Source: Homalodisca vitripennis (lineage: Eukaryota > Arthropoda > Insecta > Hemiptera > Cicadellidae). From it: a stretch of DNA of 64,000 nt. Both the position numbers and the translations under genes were made by a program. This document shows positions 1 through 10,921 of this stretch, in pieces (positions within the stretch are counted from its first letter, which is position 1; every line of letters begins with the position of its first letter). The notes below the pieces were generated by a model, which saw only the letters and a program-made list of their open reading frames with translations, had not been told where the DNA came from and searched no databases. The DNA is taken from positions 26,025,001 through 26,089,000 of the forward strand of contig NC_060211.1 in NCBI RefSeq assembly GCF_021130785.1, read 5' to 3'.

Positions 1-199
1 TTCTTATGATGCGAGAAACCGCCAAATGTATAAGAGCATTACACATGATCAAAGTAGGCTACAATAATTCATTTTTAATTTTGAAACAGTATGTTAATTT
101 TAAAAATAAAATAAAATAGCGAAATACAAAAGGTGTATGTTATTAAGGATATTTTGCTTTAAGTGATTAATTTCATTGTTTATCATAGCTCAATGTTAC
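1..199. other. AT-rich DNA without recognised features
   Basis: No coding frame, repeat or RNA gene was recognised here. It leads directly into the TGACGTCA-containing dispersed repeat. Confidence 0.5.
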
Positions 200-405
200 A
201 CTGTTACACCAAGGTGGAATATTGAGAAGAATGGTGGCGGAAGGATAAATATCTGTTACGGCATCTCACAGTGTCAGTTAGCTGTGACGTCAGATAGCGT
301 AACACATCCATCATTGTGTCTTTGAAACCCGACACTTGTCTTTCCTCTACATGCCAGGCTATTCAGTTTACACTGGTAATACCCGTAACGATCGTTTATA
401 TCCAG
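200..405 (+). repeat. Dispersed repeat with TGACGTCA core, copy 1
   Basis: About 200 bp that recur at 10712-10921 (same orientation) and 14368-14593 (opposite orientation). The best conserved part runs from GAAGAATGGTGGCGG through ATAAATATCTGTTACGG to GTGACGTCAGATAGCGTAAC and CACATCCATCATTGTGTC, and ends near CTATTCAGTTTAC. A perfect cAMP-response-element palindrome, TGACGTCA, lies at 285-292 and is kept in all three copies. No terminal inverted repeat, poly-A tail or Pol III boxes were seen, so the class is unknown. It could be a short transposable element or a duplicated regulatory element. Confidence 0.6.
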
Positions 406-725
406 ATAAACGATACCAGGCAATGTTAGTAGTTTCTTGTCAACTGTCAATTACAGTTCATCGTAGAAGGAGGTCTTCTTATTGAAAATCAATTTTTACA
501 CTTATTACACAAATTAAGAATTATTACAGATTGGTGTGTTTCATTTAAAGAAAATAATATCATTTATAGGATTTTCAGCCTATTATATCAGGTTTATCTA
601 CATATAAATGACTTATACTGACGTATACTATATACACAACCTAATATTCATTTTTAAACTAAAGGTCTAAAGTCTAAATTAATTTTTCCTTTGCAATAAA
701 AAGGTCCGAATTTGTTTTGTATGAG
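406..725. other. AT-rich DNA without recognised features
   Basis: I saw no gene, splice-flanked exon or tandem repeat in this stretch. It ends at a long TA microsatellite. Confidence 0.4.
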
Positions 726-729
726 CAAC

Positions 730-730
<1 letters not shown>

Positions 731-790
<60 letters not shown>
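731..790. repeat. (TA)n microsatellite
   Basis: Uninterrupted TA dinucleotides directly abutting the left end of the MITE at 791. This is consistent with insertion of a TA-target element into a TA tract. Confidence 0.95.
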
Positions 791-792
<2 letters not shown>

Positions 793-1662
793 GTGTGAGT
801 TTTTTTTAAAGTGATCCAATAGCTAACTTTTTAATTACACGACTTAGCACCACACTTTAAATTTGGAACTTGCTCAATTTTAAGTTTCACTCAGGAATAC
901 ACTTTCAAATTTTTTGACACACAGCTCAATTGGCGAAGACGTTTTAATCAGGGTACAAAGAGTGCATGTGCAACGACTCAGAAAGTGAATTGAGACAGAA
1001 GGGCGGCACTTCGAACATTTGATTTGAACTTGTAAAGTTACTTATGCTATTAGAACTGGTCCTTTGTTTTAGGATTCCTATTACAATAATAATTGTTTAT
1101 GTAATTTTAAATGTGTTCAATAAATTATGTATTCTTTAAATGTGTTTGTTTAACTGTGATATACCTAAGTCGTTGCTTCTGAAATCTTTTTTATCTCTAA
1201 TCATTTTTTACTAAATATTTAGTCGAAAAGTTAAATGAATATCAAAGCAAAATGATTAATGCTCAGCGTAAAATACGTATAATATCAAAACACACACATA
1301 ACAAAACACTAACAACACATAAAACTAACATTGATTAAGCGTGCTTTAAGAGTTCATGCCACTGATGATGAAAACTTCCAGTCCACGTAGCTCCTGATCC
1401 ATTAGAGATAATGAAAAACTCTCAATAGCAAAAATATCTTAAGTTTTAGAGTAGAATCTAAAAACAACATAAAATACACGGTGTTCCATAAAGAGAATTT
1501 AAAGTTTGGCCACCATATTGGAAAATGGCGGCCATCTTCAAAAAATTTGAAAGTGTATTCCTGAGTGAAACTTAAAATTGAGCAAGTTCCAAATTTAAAG
1601 TGTGGTGCTAAGTCGTGTAATTAAAAAGTTAGCTATTGGATCACTTTAAAAAACTCATCCGG
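791..1662. mobile_element. Non-autonomous DNA transposon (MITE-like) with ~130-bp terminal inverted repeats
   Basis: The left arm (791 to about 920) and right arm (about 1535-1662) are near-perfect inverted copies for about 130 bp, beginning CCGTGTGAGTTTTTT on the left and CCGGATGAGTTTTTT on the right (read on the minus strand). Both ends abut TA, as expected for a TA-duplicating cut-and-paste element of the Tc1/mariner type. The interior is AT-rich with no transposase frame, so it would need a helper transposase. The superfamily is inferred from the TA flanks only. Confidence 0.75.
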
Positions 1663-1686
1663 TATGTATATATATATATATATATA
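1663..1686. repeat. (TA)n tract between two element ends
   Basis: A short TA tract separates the right end of the 791-1662 element from a further element end at 1687. Confidence 0.85.
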
Positions 1687-1723
1687 CCGGATGAGTTTTT
1701 TAAAGTGATCCAATAGCTAACTT
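1687..1723 (+). mobile_element. Truncated third end of the same MITE family
   Basis: 37 bp matching the terminal sequence of the 791-1662 element (CCGGATGAGTTTTTTAAAG onward), in left-end orientation. It breaks off into a TGTA/TA microsatellite, so only the tip of a second, head-on element remains. Confidence 0.75.
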
Positions 1724-1736
1724 GTATGTATGTATG

Positions 1737-1792
<56 letters not shown>

Positions 1793-1800
1793 CATACATA
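1723..1800. repeat. Compound (TGTA)n(TA)n(TACA)n microsatellite
   Basis: TGTA units, then TA units, then TACA units, giving a near-palindromic tract. The tyrosine/isoleucine-rich open frames crossing it on both strands are artefacts of the repeat. Confidence 0.95.
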
Positions 1801-2087
1801 TCACCAGGGTCTGGCGCAGATCAAGTCGTAAGGTACTATACTTTTGTACTAGTACAACTTTCCAAGACCTCTTGGAATTATACGGGTTAGTGTCCTGCGA
1901 CAAAAAACACACAAAAATCAACGTTCTAAGAAATTAATCTTGGAGTAGGAGAGTAGAATGGAAAATAATTTCTTTACCCACAAACAAAGTTTATTTCAAT
2001 ATCAGATATTAACATAAAAATGAATCGAATTTTTTGCATAGACTAGTACGAAGTAGGTCCTTCATAAAATATATTTTTATCTCACTC

Positions 2088-2335
2088 AATTTACTGTATG
2101 ACAGAGTCAACAAACGTCTAAACGTCCAGCTGGATTGTGGTGGGTCTGCTATTTAACCTAAATGATATGCAATTACAGCCCACAAACTTCTTTTTAGAAT
2201 CTGTTTGCAAACCAACAGCTTGTAAACTTACTGAGTGCCAGAATCCTCTAGACGTTCAGTTGAATTACGTACAGAGGCATTGATTATGCTTCTTGACCTG
2301 AATAAGATGAGATTACAAATTCTTTCAGTCAGAAA
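2088..2335. repeat. Two degenerate ~120-140 bp repeat units, left flank of the 126-bp satellite
   Basis: Units starting near 2088 and 2228 share the pattern TTACT..AT..CAGA, then an ACGT(C/T)(T/C)A..CGT(C/T)CA block, then TTGACCT or TTAACCT. The same pattern recurs twice at 4904-5105 on the other side of the satellite. The units are far more diverged than the 126-bp units they flank. Confidence 0.5.
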
Positions 2336-2339
2336 AGGA

Positions 2340-4560
2340 AGTTAAGAAAACCGATTACAGTTCTTTAAGAGTTTGAGGATATTCAGGAAGGATAAGGTAG
2401 GTGGTATAGACACCACCCTTCTTTGAAATCCCATGTTTTATCCACTATTAAGAGGGGTAAGGGGAACTATATCTCTGTCCATCATGTTATCAGTGATGTT
2501 ATCCACCCACCTCCAGTCAAATATTGCGTGGGATGCTACTTAACCCCACATGTTAAGGCTTGCCAAAACCTTTACCTCGAAGGGTTATATACACTATGTA
2601 GAGGGATAGTAGGAACTGTCATAGTCATGTTGTCAGTAATGTTATCCACCCGCTTACAGCCAAGGTAGTGGGGATATTTACTCCCTCGAATCTACTATGC
2701 AAAGGGATAGTAGGAACTGTCATAGTCATGTTGTCAGTGATGTTATCCATCCGCTTTCAGGATATTCAGGAAGGATAAGGTAGATGGTAGACGCTACTCC
2801 CTTTAACTTGAAGGTGACTTACTCTCAGTATCAATCATGAATAAGAAGGGATATTCTTTCAACTAGGAAAAAGGTCTTAAAAAAGTCAAATGTTGTCAGT
2901 GATGTTAAGAGTTTCAGGATATTCAGGAAGGATAAGGTAAGTTGGTAGAACGCTACTCTCTTTTGAAATCCCATGTTATATCCACTGTGCAGAGAGATAG
3001 TTGGAACTGTCTTAGTCATGTTGTCAGTGATGTTAAGAGTTTCAGGATATTCAGGAAGGATAAGGTAGATACGGTAGATACGCTACTCTCTTTTGAAAAC
3101 CCATGTTATATCCACTGTGCAGAGTGATAGTTGGAACTGTCTTAGTCATGTTGTCAGTGATGGTTCGAGTTTCAGGATATTCAGGAAGGATTAGGTAGAT
3201 GGTAGACACCACTCTCTTTTGAAATCCCATGTTATATCCACTGTGCAGAGAGATAGTTGGAACTGTCTTAGTCATGTTGTCAGTGATGTTCGAGTTTCAG
3301 TATATTCAGGAAGGATAAGGTAGATGGTAGACGCTACTCTCTTTTGAAATCCCATGTTATATCCACTGTGCAGAGAGATAGTTGGAACTGTCTTAGTCAT
3401 GTTGTCAGTGATGTTCGAGTTTCAGGATATTCAGGAAGGATTAGGTATATGGTAGACACTACTCTCTTTCGAAATCCCATGTTATATCCACTGTGCAGAG
3501 AGATAGTTGGAACTGTCATAGTCAGGTTGTCAGTGATGTTAAGAGTTTCAGGATATTCAGAAAGGATAAGGCAGATGGTAGACGCTACTCTCTTTTGAAA
3601 TCCCATGTTATATCCACTGTGCAGAGAGATAGTTGGAACTGTCTTAGTCATGTTGTCAGTGATGTTAAGAGTTTCAGGATATTCAGGAAGGATTAGGTAG
3701 ATGGTAGACGCTACTCTCTTTTGAAATCCCATGTTATATCCACTGTGCAGAGAGATAGTTGGAACTGTCTTAGTCAGGTTGTCAGTGATGTTAACGAGTT
3801 TCAGGATATTCAGGAAAGGATAAGGCATATGGTAGACGCTACTCTCTTTTGAAATCCCATGTTATATCCACTGTGCAGAGAGATAGGTGGAACTGTCTTA
3901 GTCAGGTTGTCAGTGATGGTTCGTTAAAAGTTTCAGGATATTCAGGAAGGAATAAGGTAGATGGTAGACACCTACTCTCTTTCGAAATCCCATGTTATAT
4001 CCACTGTGCAGAGAGATAGTTGGAACTGTCTTAGTCATGTTGTCAGTGATGGTTAAGAGTTTCAGGATATTCAGGAAGGATAAGGTATATGGTAGACGCT
4101 ACTCTCTTTTCGAAATCCCATGTTATATCCACTGTGCAGAGAGATAGTTGGAACTGTCTTAGTCAGGTTGTCAGTGATGGTTAAGAGTTTCAGGATATTC
4201 AGGAAGGATAAGGTATATGGTAGACACCACTCTCTTTTCGAAATCCCATGTTATATCCACTGTGCATAGTTGGAACTGTCTTAGTCAGGCAGTGATGGTT
4301 TGAGTTTCAGGATATTCAGGAAGGATAAGGTATACGGTAGACACCACTCTCTTTCGAAATCCCATGTTATATCCACTGTGCAGAGAGATAGTTGGGTCAC
4401 TGTCATGATGTTAGTGATGGTTCAAGTTTCAGGATATTCAGGAAGGATAAGGTAGATGGTAGACACCACTCTCTTTTGAAATCCCATGTTGCATCCACTC
4501 ACTATTAAGAGGGGTAAGGGAAACTATCTCTGTCCATCATGTTATCAGTGATGTTATCCA
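2340..4560. repeat. 126-bp satellite array (about 13 units plus diverged edges)
   Basis: Direct tandem repeats with period 125-130 bp. Unit starts (GTTTCAGGATATTCAGG) lie near 2911, 3039, 3169, 3294, 3419, 3545, 3671, 3798, 3930, 4059, 4187, 4304 and 4428. Each unit contains GAAATCCCATGTTATATCC and GGAACTGTCTTAGTCATG. The 2340-2910 edge and the last 60 bp use a different, older unit with ATGTTATCCACCCGC or similar. Because 126 is a multiple of three, open frames of up to 143 codons cross the array on both strands. Their indels and lack of a start or flanking exon argue against coding. Confidence 0.95.
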
Positions 4561-4903
4561 TCTGCTTCCAGTTAAAGAGTGCGTGGGATGCTACTTACTC
4601 CTTCAAGTTGTCTTGCAAAACCTTTTATCACCAAAGGAGCCTTACACACTGTTACTATTATCCTAAGTTGAATCTGCATACTTACATAAACACTTCAATC
4701 CCCAATATCTCGACATTTGCTGTAAGTAATATTCAGGATCATCAATTTGCAAAGCTAGATAGAATTGAAAAATCAGTTTTTGCTGGACCCAGTATAGGTT
4801 CTACTGTCTGCTCCATTAAACACTCTTTGGGTAGATTACATTCGTCAAATCCCTGATTGGAATTTGGCTTTTAAATAACGCCCATAGTTTAAAAATACAA
4901 ATT

Positions 4904-5105
4904 TACTCAATGCCAGATTCTCGTACGTCTAGACATCAAAATGGGTCGCAGACTCTGTTACTTGACCCAAATAGAAACTAATTGCATCTCTGGCGATTTA
5001 CTCAATATCAGGGTCTACAGTGACTAGACGTCCAGTGGGTCGGTAGTGTTTCGACCACTTGACCTAAACAAGGTGTAATTAAACACCTCACACCTCTAAT
5101 CAGTG
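4904..5105. repeat. Two degenerate ~110-120 bp repeat units, right flank of the 126-bp satellite
   Basis: Units near 4904 and 5008 match those at 2088-2335: TTTACTCAAT, CAGATTC or CAGGGTC, a GTCTAGAC or CTAGACGTCC block, then CTTGACC. They suggest an older array in whose middle the 126-bp family expanded. Confidence 0.5.
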
Positions 5106-5284
5106 GTTTAATTACGCCAATTGAAATAAAATTCGCAATTTTATTTTCTAACAATGTGTTCCTTCTGTCATATTTTGTGCAAAGAAATGTAAATAATATA
5201 AGATATTTTTCTTTGTCAATTTCAAAGTTATTTTTTTGGGTAAAATTATTTAAAACTTGGGTTCGGTATAAACTATTTTATTAG

Positions 5285-5400
5285 TATAATAGGGTTTCAC
5301 ACATTTGCCATCGTGATATAGTACAAAATGTGTAAAACAACGTTTCGGGGATTGAAATCCATCCTATTCGTCAGGTGAGGATATTATTAGTTCATTGAAA
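5285..5400 (-). mobile_element. Decayed hammerhead-bearing hairpin element, partial copy
   Basis: Read on the minus strand this contains CTGACGA, a 4-5 bp helix II (TAGGAT/ATCCCC region) and GAAACGTT, followed by the family 3' arm CACGATGGCAAATGTG. It is homologous to the complete hairpin elements at 16167-16462 and 27889-28160. The opposite arm is not evident here. Confidence 0.55.
5342..5374 (-). ncRNA. Hammerhead-like ribozyme core (degenerate)
   Basis: Minus-strand order: CTGACGA, helix II, GAAAC, GTT. CUGANGA and GAAA are intact. Helix II has one G-U pair and a mismatch, and helix I keeps only two pairs. As in the other two copies, one extra A separates CUGANGA from helix II. Hammerhead motifs of this type are known from Penelope-like retroelements. 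The assignment is by motif only. Confidence 0.4.
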
Positions 5401-6010
5401 TGATTTTCTTCCCTTTTTTCTTATTTCCAATCGTTATTACCAATCTTACACAAAGTGTTTGACTGGAAAAAACAATACAATTGTAATGGCAAGTGTTGTA
5501 ATAATTTAATAATTACTTTAAAGAGTGCTCTGTATTTATTAACTTAAAACACACCATGTCATGAAGAAAAATAAAATAACAATGAGTTTAACTCATTGAC
5601 AATAACACATTGAACTCTAAATGCTGGAACACAGTTTATGGGAACTATTATGAAAGTACAGTCAATAAAACATTGTATTTAATTAAAACCAACTGTCCCC
5701 AGGGGTCAGAGGTTATCAATGCAATGCCAGAATAGATGCAAAACCTCGTGTTTTATGTATTTTCCGTATTTGTTTGTTGCAGACTAGTATTGTAAATATG
5801 ATTTTAACTAAAGCGGCTGCAATTTAACGGATATTCTTACTAAAAATACAATTTTGCATTCGATGTTTTATTAATGATATTAAAGCTTAATTATACACTC
5901 AGTCTACGGTAACATTTTATATTTTGTTATAATTATTAAACAGTGTAAGTTTTGTAGTTAAATCTGATAATATTATAAGGTAATAAATTGGAGTAGAGAA
6001 TTATATTTGT
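5401..6010. other. AT-rich DNA without recognised features
   Basis: No open frame, tandem repeat or RNA gene was recognised. Confidence 0.4.
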
Positions 6011-6014
6011 TTTT

Positions 6015-7150
6015 TTAAACTAAAATATTTTTTATAATAAACTTTCCTGGGTCAGAACTCAACAAGGCCTCGTATATGTCAATCATTTGCTCTATGTGAC
6101 ACAACTGAAGTTTAAAAATGGAGGCTGATCTCTGTTCTCTTGAATAGACCCAAAACCATATTTTTAATAATAATGTGGCCTTTCTCAGCGACACACCAAA
6201 AACTGCTGAGAAATTTATTCCTCCTTGTTGCAAATGTGTTACACTCCGATGTGATGTGTTACATCTGTTTCTTATGTTTAACAATATAAACGGCATGGGA
6301 ATCCTTGCAAAAACACAATACTTATCGAAAATCCGTCCGATGATTGGCATGACTGGTACTAAGTCTAACTTTTTTCCTTGGTTAAGGAAGAAGGCGTTTG
6401 AGAGTGCAACTCTGGGGTCTTTAACGAAACTTTTCCCAAAGTGTTGACCAGGTTAGAGACGGCGGTTTACTCTTCTTCCATGGCAATATGTTTCACTGAG
6501 GCTATTATCACCGAATAACTGGATTGATAAGGGAATGCCATAGTCCCCCTTCTTGACTAGAGGATCTGCCCTAATTTCTGAAGAATCCCAGATAGGATTC
6601 TTCTGGTTATGTGATTTGTTTAACTTTGGCTATTATGACCGAGTGACTGGATGTTTAAGGTCCAATTAGGATTTCATAGTCTCCTGGTAAATTCCACATA
6701 CAACCAGTAGCTGATATGGGGCCTCAAACCATAGGGAGGTCCAACGAAGTGTTAGAGGGTCTTAAGAGACTACTCTGTTCTCCTAAGCACATTCTCTAAA
6801 CACAATTTCAGCAATTTCAGCTTTTGATTTGTAATAAAACAAATATCTTTACTTGTTTAAATTCAGCGAAAATGTTGATCTTGGAGAATACTTCTGTGAC
6901 TTTTTTCTGAGAATATATTACAAGACACCACAACGATTCACAGTCAAAAGGTTTAGGGACTCCTTCAATGGAATCTATGTCGTCCACATTGCTCTGGATA
7001 AGATAACTCCTGCGTTAAATTTCTTAAAGAAAGACTCCCTTCGTGTAGCACTCCGCTTCAGTTACGTGAACTGCATAACTCGTATCTACTGCGGAAACCC
7101 TTTAAAAATTGTTACATGGGATATGTTATTAATACGACTTTAATGTTGTC
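6015..7150. other. Unidentified region with short ORFs and a degenerate duplication
   Basis: Overlapping open frames of 111 codons (6015-6350, minus) and 90 codons (6175-6447, plus), and another of 96 codons (6853-7143, plus), resemble no family I know. At 6495-6760 two related units start with GGCTATTATCACCGAATAACTGGAT-like sequence (6497 and 6632), so part of the stretch is an old tandem duplication with a period near 135 bp. Composition is less AT-rich than the neighbours. It is most likely decayed repeat DNA. A cryptic exon cannot be excluded. Confidence 0.3.
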
Positions 7151-8500
7151 ATTTTTCGATATAAATCAAAATTACTATTACATGTAACATTAGCCTACTA
7201 AGTTAAATATGCAAACATAGAGTTTTAAAATATTATTTCTGTTGATTAAAATTAATTTATAAATAAGTTAATACTCCTCATTTACCTTTCTTTGTTGAAA
7301 ATCATTAGACCAATTAATTATTTAAAAGGATTCCAAGAATATTAGAACAAATAATCTATAAATGATCTTAAAAGTATAAATGTGTTTCACTCAATAAATG
7401 AGTATAGTTTATTTCGTGTTATAAAATAAGCTTATTCATTGTAAAATATCAAACTTTCAAAGCTAAACAAGCAATAAAGAGGCTCTGTGTCAAAATAATT
7501 CAAAGTTACGGCGGAAGAGTTCTTGGCAACCGTAAACTTACCCTAGTTAGGAACTTCTGCAAATAACACCTTGCACAGGCACTGCAGGACAGATTCACAA
7601 TAAGTACAAGGCAGCACACATTTCTGGACTTTAAAATAACACAAAGACTAAACTGACCCATACAGTAAGTGTTTACGTTCTCTTCCTGAAACTTACAGCC
7701 GAGTTTCATTTTAAACATTTTGAAACCCTGTTAATGTTACAGCCATCAAAATATTCATTTCATCAATTAGTATGAATTTGCACAGATTATTGTGTTTTCA
7801 GAGGTGATAGTTATTATCTTTAAATTCCTGCAGAAAGCTGTCTGTAAAATATAAATTTAATGACCAAGCATAATGCCGCAATACATAAACATACAGGGTG
7901 TATATTACGAGAAAAATTAATCTTAACTGGAAAAAGCAGTAGTATGCAAATACTGAATACAGTACAAGATTTGCAAGGAAAACAGGGTCAGAAACAAGTG
8001 AAGGAGTGGGGTGAGTGTGTTGTTGTCTCCGATACAGATCACATTGACAATGTATCAGGAGATCAGCAACTCAGATAAAACACGTTTGTCAACAAACTGT
8101 CTTTGTAGCCCTCCAGATAAGTGTTTGCTTCCTCACCAGCCGCTTTATCTTAAAATCGAGTTCACCGTATTTATTTTGTGTAGTACATATAAAACTATAT
8201 GAGCACTTATTTATTTATCTTACAGTTTTTTTGAATAGATGATCTTTTATGCACTTAATTCGTATTTATCATTAATTCACAAAACCATGCGCTACATTTT
8301 TCTCAACTCTGAGTTATTTTTAATTTGCTGAACGTATAAATAAATTTAATAAATTAGATGATTTTATAAGAACTATGAGTGTTTGTGTCTCTGATTAATA
8401 CATAATATTAGGTTCAATATTACGTACGTGGTTTAATATAGGTTGTGATCCATTTCATCACAATTGAGCATTAATTTAGGATAAAGCACTCATTAAAAAA
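7151..8500. other. AT-rich DNA, nothing firm
   Basis: Short ORFs only. At 7893-7909 the string ACAGGGTGTATATTA matches the tip of the mariner-type TIR at 33162, but no partner end was found, so this may be a solo end or chance. Confidence 0.35.
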
Positions 8501-8503
8501 GTT

Positions 8504-8780
8504 GTTTATTTCTCATAATTTTAAGGATCCTTAATATATTTTAGAACTGGCCATACAGTTTATTAGAATTCTTGGAACCATATTTAAACAATTTCATAAA
8601 TTTATTTATTTCTCATAATTTCAAGGATTATTAATATTTCTTAGAACCGGCCATACAATTTGTTAGAATTCTCAGAACCATATTTAAACAATTCCATAAA
8701 TTTACTCATTTCTTATAATTTTTTGGGAAAGTGTTTAACTGGCCATACAGTTTGATAGAATTCTTAGAATCATTTTGTGA
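8504..8780. repeat. Three degenerate tandem units of ~118 bp
   Basis: Each unit carries TTATTTCTCATAATTT (third unit: CATTTCTTATAATTT), ACTGGCCATACAGTTT or a close variant, and TTAGAATTCTTGGAACCAT-like sequence. Confidence 0.75.
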
Positions 8781-8884
8781 ACAAACTAAATACTTTTATA
8801 TAGAAAAACAGTAACGCTGCAATGATATACATTAAACTCATAATATCCTTTAAGTAAACAATATTGATTTTGTATAATTTAATA

Positions 8885-9085
8885 AAATGTCTACTTCAGT
8901 GGTTTGTTAACGTTTTCATCGCAGAATAGCTTTAAATTAATTTAAATTCTTCAGAGCCTAATTTTAAGTTCAAAAATTGAATTTCCTGTTAGAGTGTTGT
9001 TAAATTTTCATAGCAGAATACTTTAAAAATTCGTTTAAAAACTTTGCAGAGCCAATTTTAACACCACAAAGTAATTGTTATTCAG
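8885..9085. repeat. Two degenerate tandem units of ~106 bp
   Basis: The blocks AACGTTTTCATCGCAGAATAG and AAATTTTCATAGCAGAATAC, each followed by TTTAAA runs and CAGAGCC, mark two copies of one unit. Confidence 0.6.
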
Positions 9086-9186
9086 TAAAACTACTTGGAT
9101 ATTTAGTGCGAATCAGTCTACTGATGTGTTTACAAATCACAAAAATGTCATGTTAGTACAGCGTTAGACTGGAATGGGTGGAATGA

Positions 9187-9387
9187 ATGATTGATATCAC
9201 CACTAACAGCCCAGCTCATGCGAATGTGCGCCAGCCAGGAATGTGTGCGCTGCCGCAGGGTAATGGTAAGTCAATATTGCAGGTACCAAAACAATGTGGT
9301 GGTGTTGTGGGACCTGCAGGTTGGGGTGGCAGTGGGGGGAGGGGATGTTCCGTGGTTACAATGAGTACACCAGAGAATTCAGGGTGA
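9187..9387 (+). other. GC-rich block with a 66-codon ORF and a G-quadruplex-like tract
   Basis: A sharply GC-rich island in AT-rich DNA. The ORF starts ATGATTGATATCACC and reads through CAGGGTAATGGTAAGTC, which holds a near-consensus splice donor (TG|GTAAGT), so a short exon ending near 9270 is conceivable. The 3' half carries G runs at about 9308-9345 (GGG, GGGG, G6, G4) suitable for a G-quadruplex on the + strand. The protein is glycine-rich and matches nothing I recognise. It may be a regulatory island rather than coding. Confidence 0.3.
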
Positions 9388-9920
9388 CTTCTTTATTAAA
9401 AGTGTGTGAAATAATAGAAAAATAATCTGTAATTTTTAAACCCTTGTCATTGTTTTTTGGGATACTATAAACTAAATATAAATTTCTGAATGTTTTACTG
9501 AAACATTGCCAATTTAAAATTTTGTGTTGCTGTATTTTTAGCCAATAATACTAGCTATTAATAAGAACCACCCCAGTTTGAAAACCAAAGTGAAAATTAA
9601 ATATTTCGATATGTTTACGCTTCGTAAATGATTATAAATTTAAATTCCAGGATGTCCCTCAACATAACCCTATGGAGGCTCTGATTTCTAAAAGTTCTTG
9701 ATTATGCTATGGAATATTGGTGCAAAACGACAGTTTGAGCAACAACGACAACCACCAATATAATTTTGTTTAAATAAATTAGTTAAATTTAAGCTTACAT
9801 ATTCATATCATTTTCAAACTATTCTAGATATTTATGGGTGAACAGTTGCTGATTTCATAACGCACTACGTATTGTGATTATACATAGAAGTAAACATAGA
9901 TAAAATTGAATATTTAAAGA
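9388..9920. other. AT-rich DNA without recognised features
   Basis: Nothing recognised before the TA microsatellites. Confidence 0.4.
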
Positions 9921-9924
9921 ACAT

Positions 9925-9928
9925 TATA

Positions 9929-9979
<51 letters not shown>

Positions 9980-9988
9980 ATATATATA
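9925..9988. repeat. Interrupted (TA)n microsatellite
   Basis: TA dinucleotides interrupted by TTA triplets. Confidence 0.9.
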
Positions 9989-9989
9989 A

Positions 9990-10100
9990 AAGGTACTTGC
10001 TCTGCCGAGACTCGAAACTGGATCCCTCACTTGCCGGCAAGTACTTTTTTGATTCAATGTTTATTGAAATTAAATTAGACTATTGCAATTTATACTAATT
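9990..10100 (-). mobile_element. Rearranged fragment of the tRNA-like SINE found at 54034
   Basis: On the minus strand 9992-10045 gives the 3' half of a tRNA-like sequence (CAAGTGAGGGATCC, TTTCGAGTCTCGGC, AGAGCAAGTACC), closely related to the 54210-54280 copy. It is directly followed, in the opposite orientation, by the family tail CAAGTACTTTTTTGATTCAATG at about 10039. The tail continues TTTATTGAAATTAAAT. Head and tail are therefore inverted relative to copy B's SINE. Confidence 0.6.
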
Positions 10101-10144
10101 TAATAAATGTATGTACATATAATAGAAAAAATATAATATGGAAT

Positions 10145-10157
10145 ATATATGTATATA

Positions 10158-10195
<38 letters not shown>
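10145..10195. repeat. (TA)n microsatellite
   Basis: Near-uninterrupted TA repeat with a GTA-rich left edge. Confidence 0.9.
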
Positions 10196-10196
<1 letters not shown>

Positions 10197-10199
10197 GAA

Positions 10200-10711
10200 T
10201 AGAATAGATTATATACGTTCCAAGTTTCAAGTGAATAGGACCTGAATAGAAAGAAATTCAGGTCCTTGTGTGTGTATTATCGCACGCACAGACAGAGTTA
10301 CAGACTATAACTGCACAACTAATATTTATGGGAAATATTATGAAAATAAAAATATATAATGCAATATAACCTGGCAAGTATGGGAATAAGTTGTTTATAA
10401 TTATTCCTTTACTCTCTGGCAGTAAAACCTATAAACACGTTGCATAAATTATAATTAAATTCATTTAATTGCTATATCCAAAACAATATATCAGATTAAT
10501 GTCCATTAATGAACAGTTTGAAATGTTTTAAATTGTAACATATTAAAGTGAGACAATAATTTGTTTTGTGGTTAACCAAAAACTTGCTGCAGGACATTTC
10601 TTCCACGTTACTCGCAATGCTATGTTATATACACATAAAGAACTGTGTGAATTATTAATTTCTTCATTATATATACTTTCGTTTTCCACTGCGTCATGTC
10701 AGGCATGATAA
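10200..10711. other. AT-rich DNA without recognised features
   Basis: No gene or repeat structure recognised. Confidence 0.4.
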
Positions 10712-10921
10712 TACACCGTTACACTAAAGTGTAATTTTGAGAAGAATGGTGGCGGCGGGAGGATAAATATCTGTTACGGCATCTCACAGTGTCAGTTAGC
10801 TGTGACGTCAGATAGCGTAACACATCCATCATTGTGTCTTTGTAAACCGACACTTAGGCTCTCGTTTGCATGCCAGCCTATTCAGTTTACTCTGATAATG
10901 TCCTTAACGCTCGTTTATACC
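10712..10921 (+). repeat. Dispersed repeat with TGACGTCA core, copy 2
   Basis: Same family and orientation as 200-405. The central 100 bp around the TGACGTCA site (10803-10810) is essentially unchanged between the two, while both edges diverge. Confidence 0.65.

Noticed and set aside
1700..1937. Tyrosine/isoleucine-rich ORFs
   Set aside because: Direct translation of the TA/TGTA microsatellite.
2423..3828. ORFs of up to 143 codons in the 126-bp satellite
   Set aside because: Produced by a 42-codon-long repeat unit. Frames switch between units through indels, and no exon signals are present.
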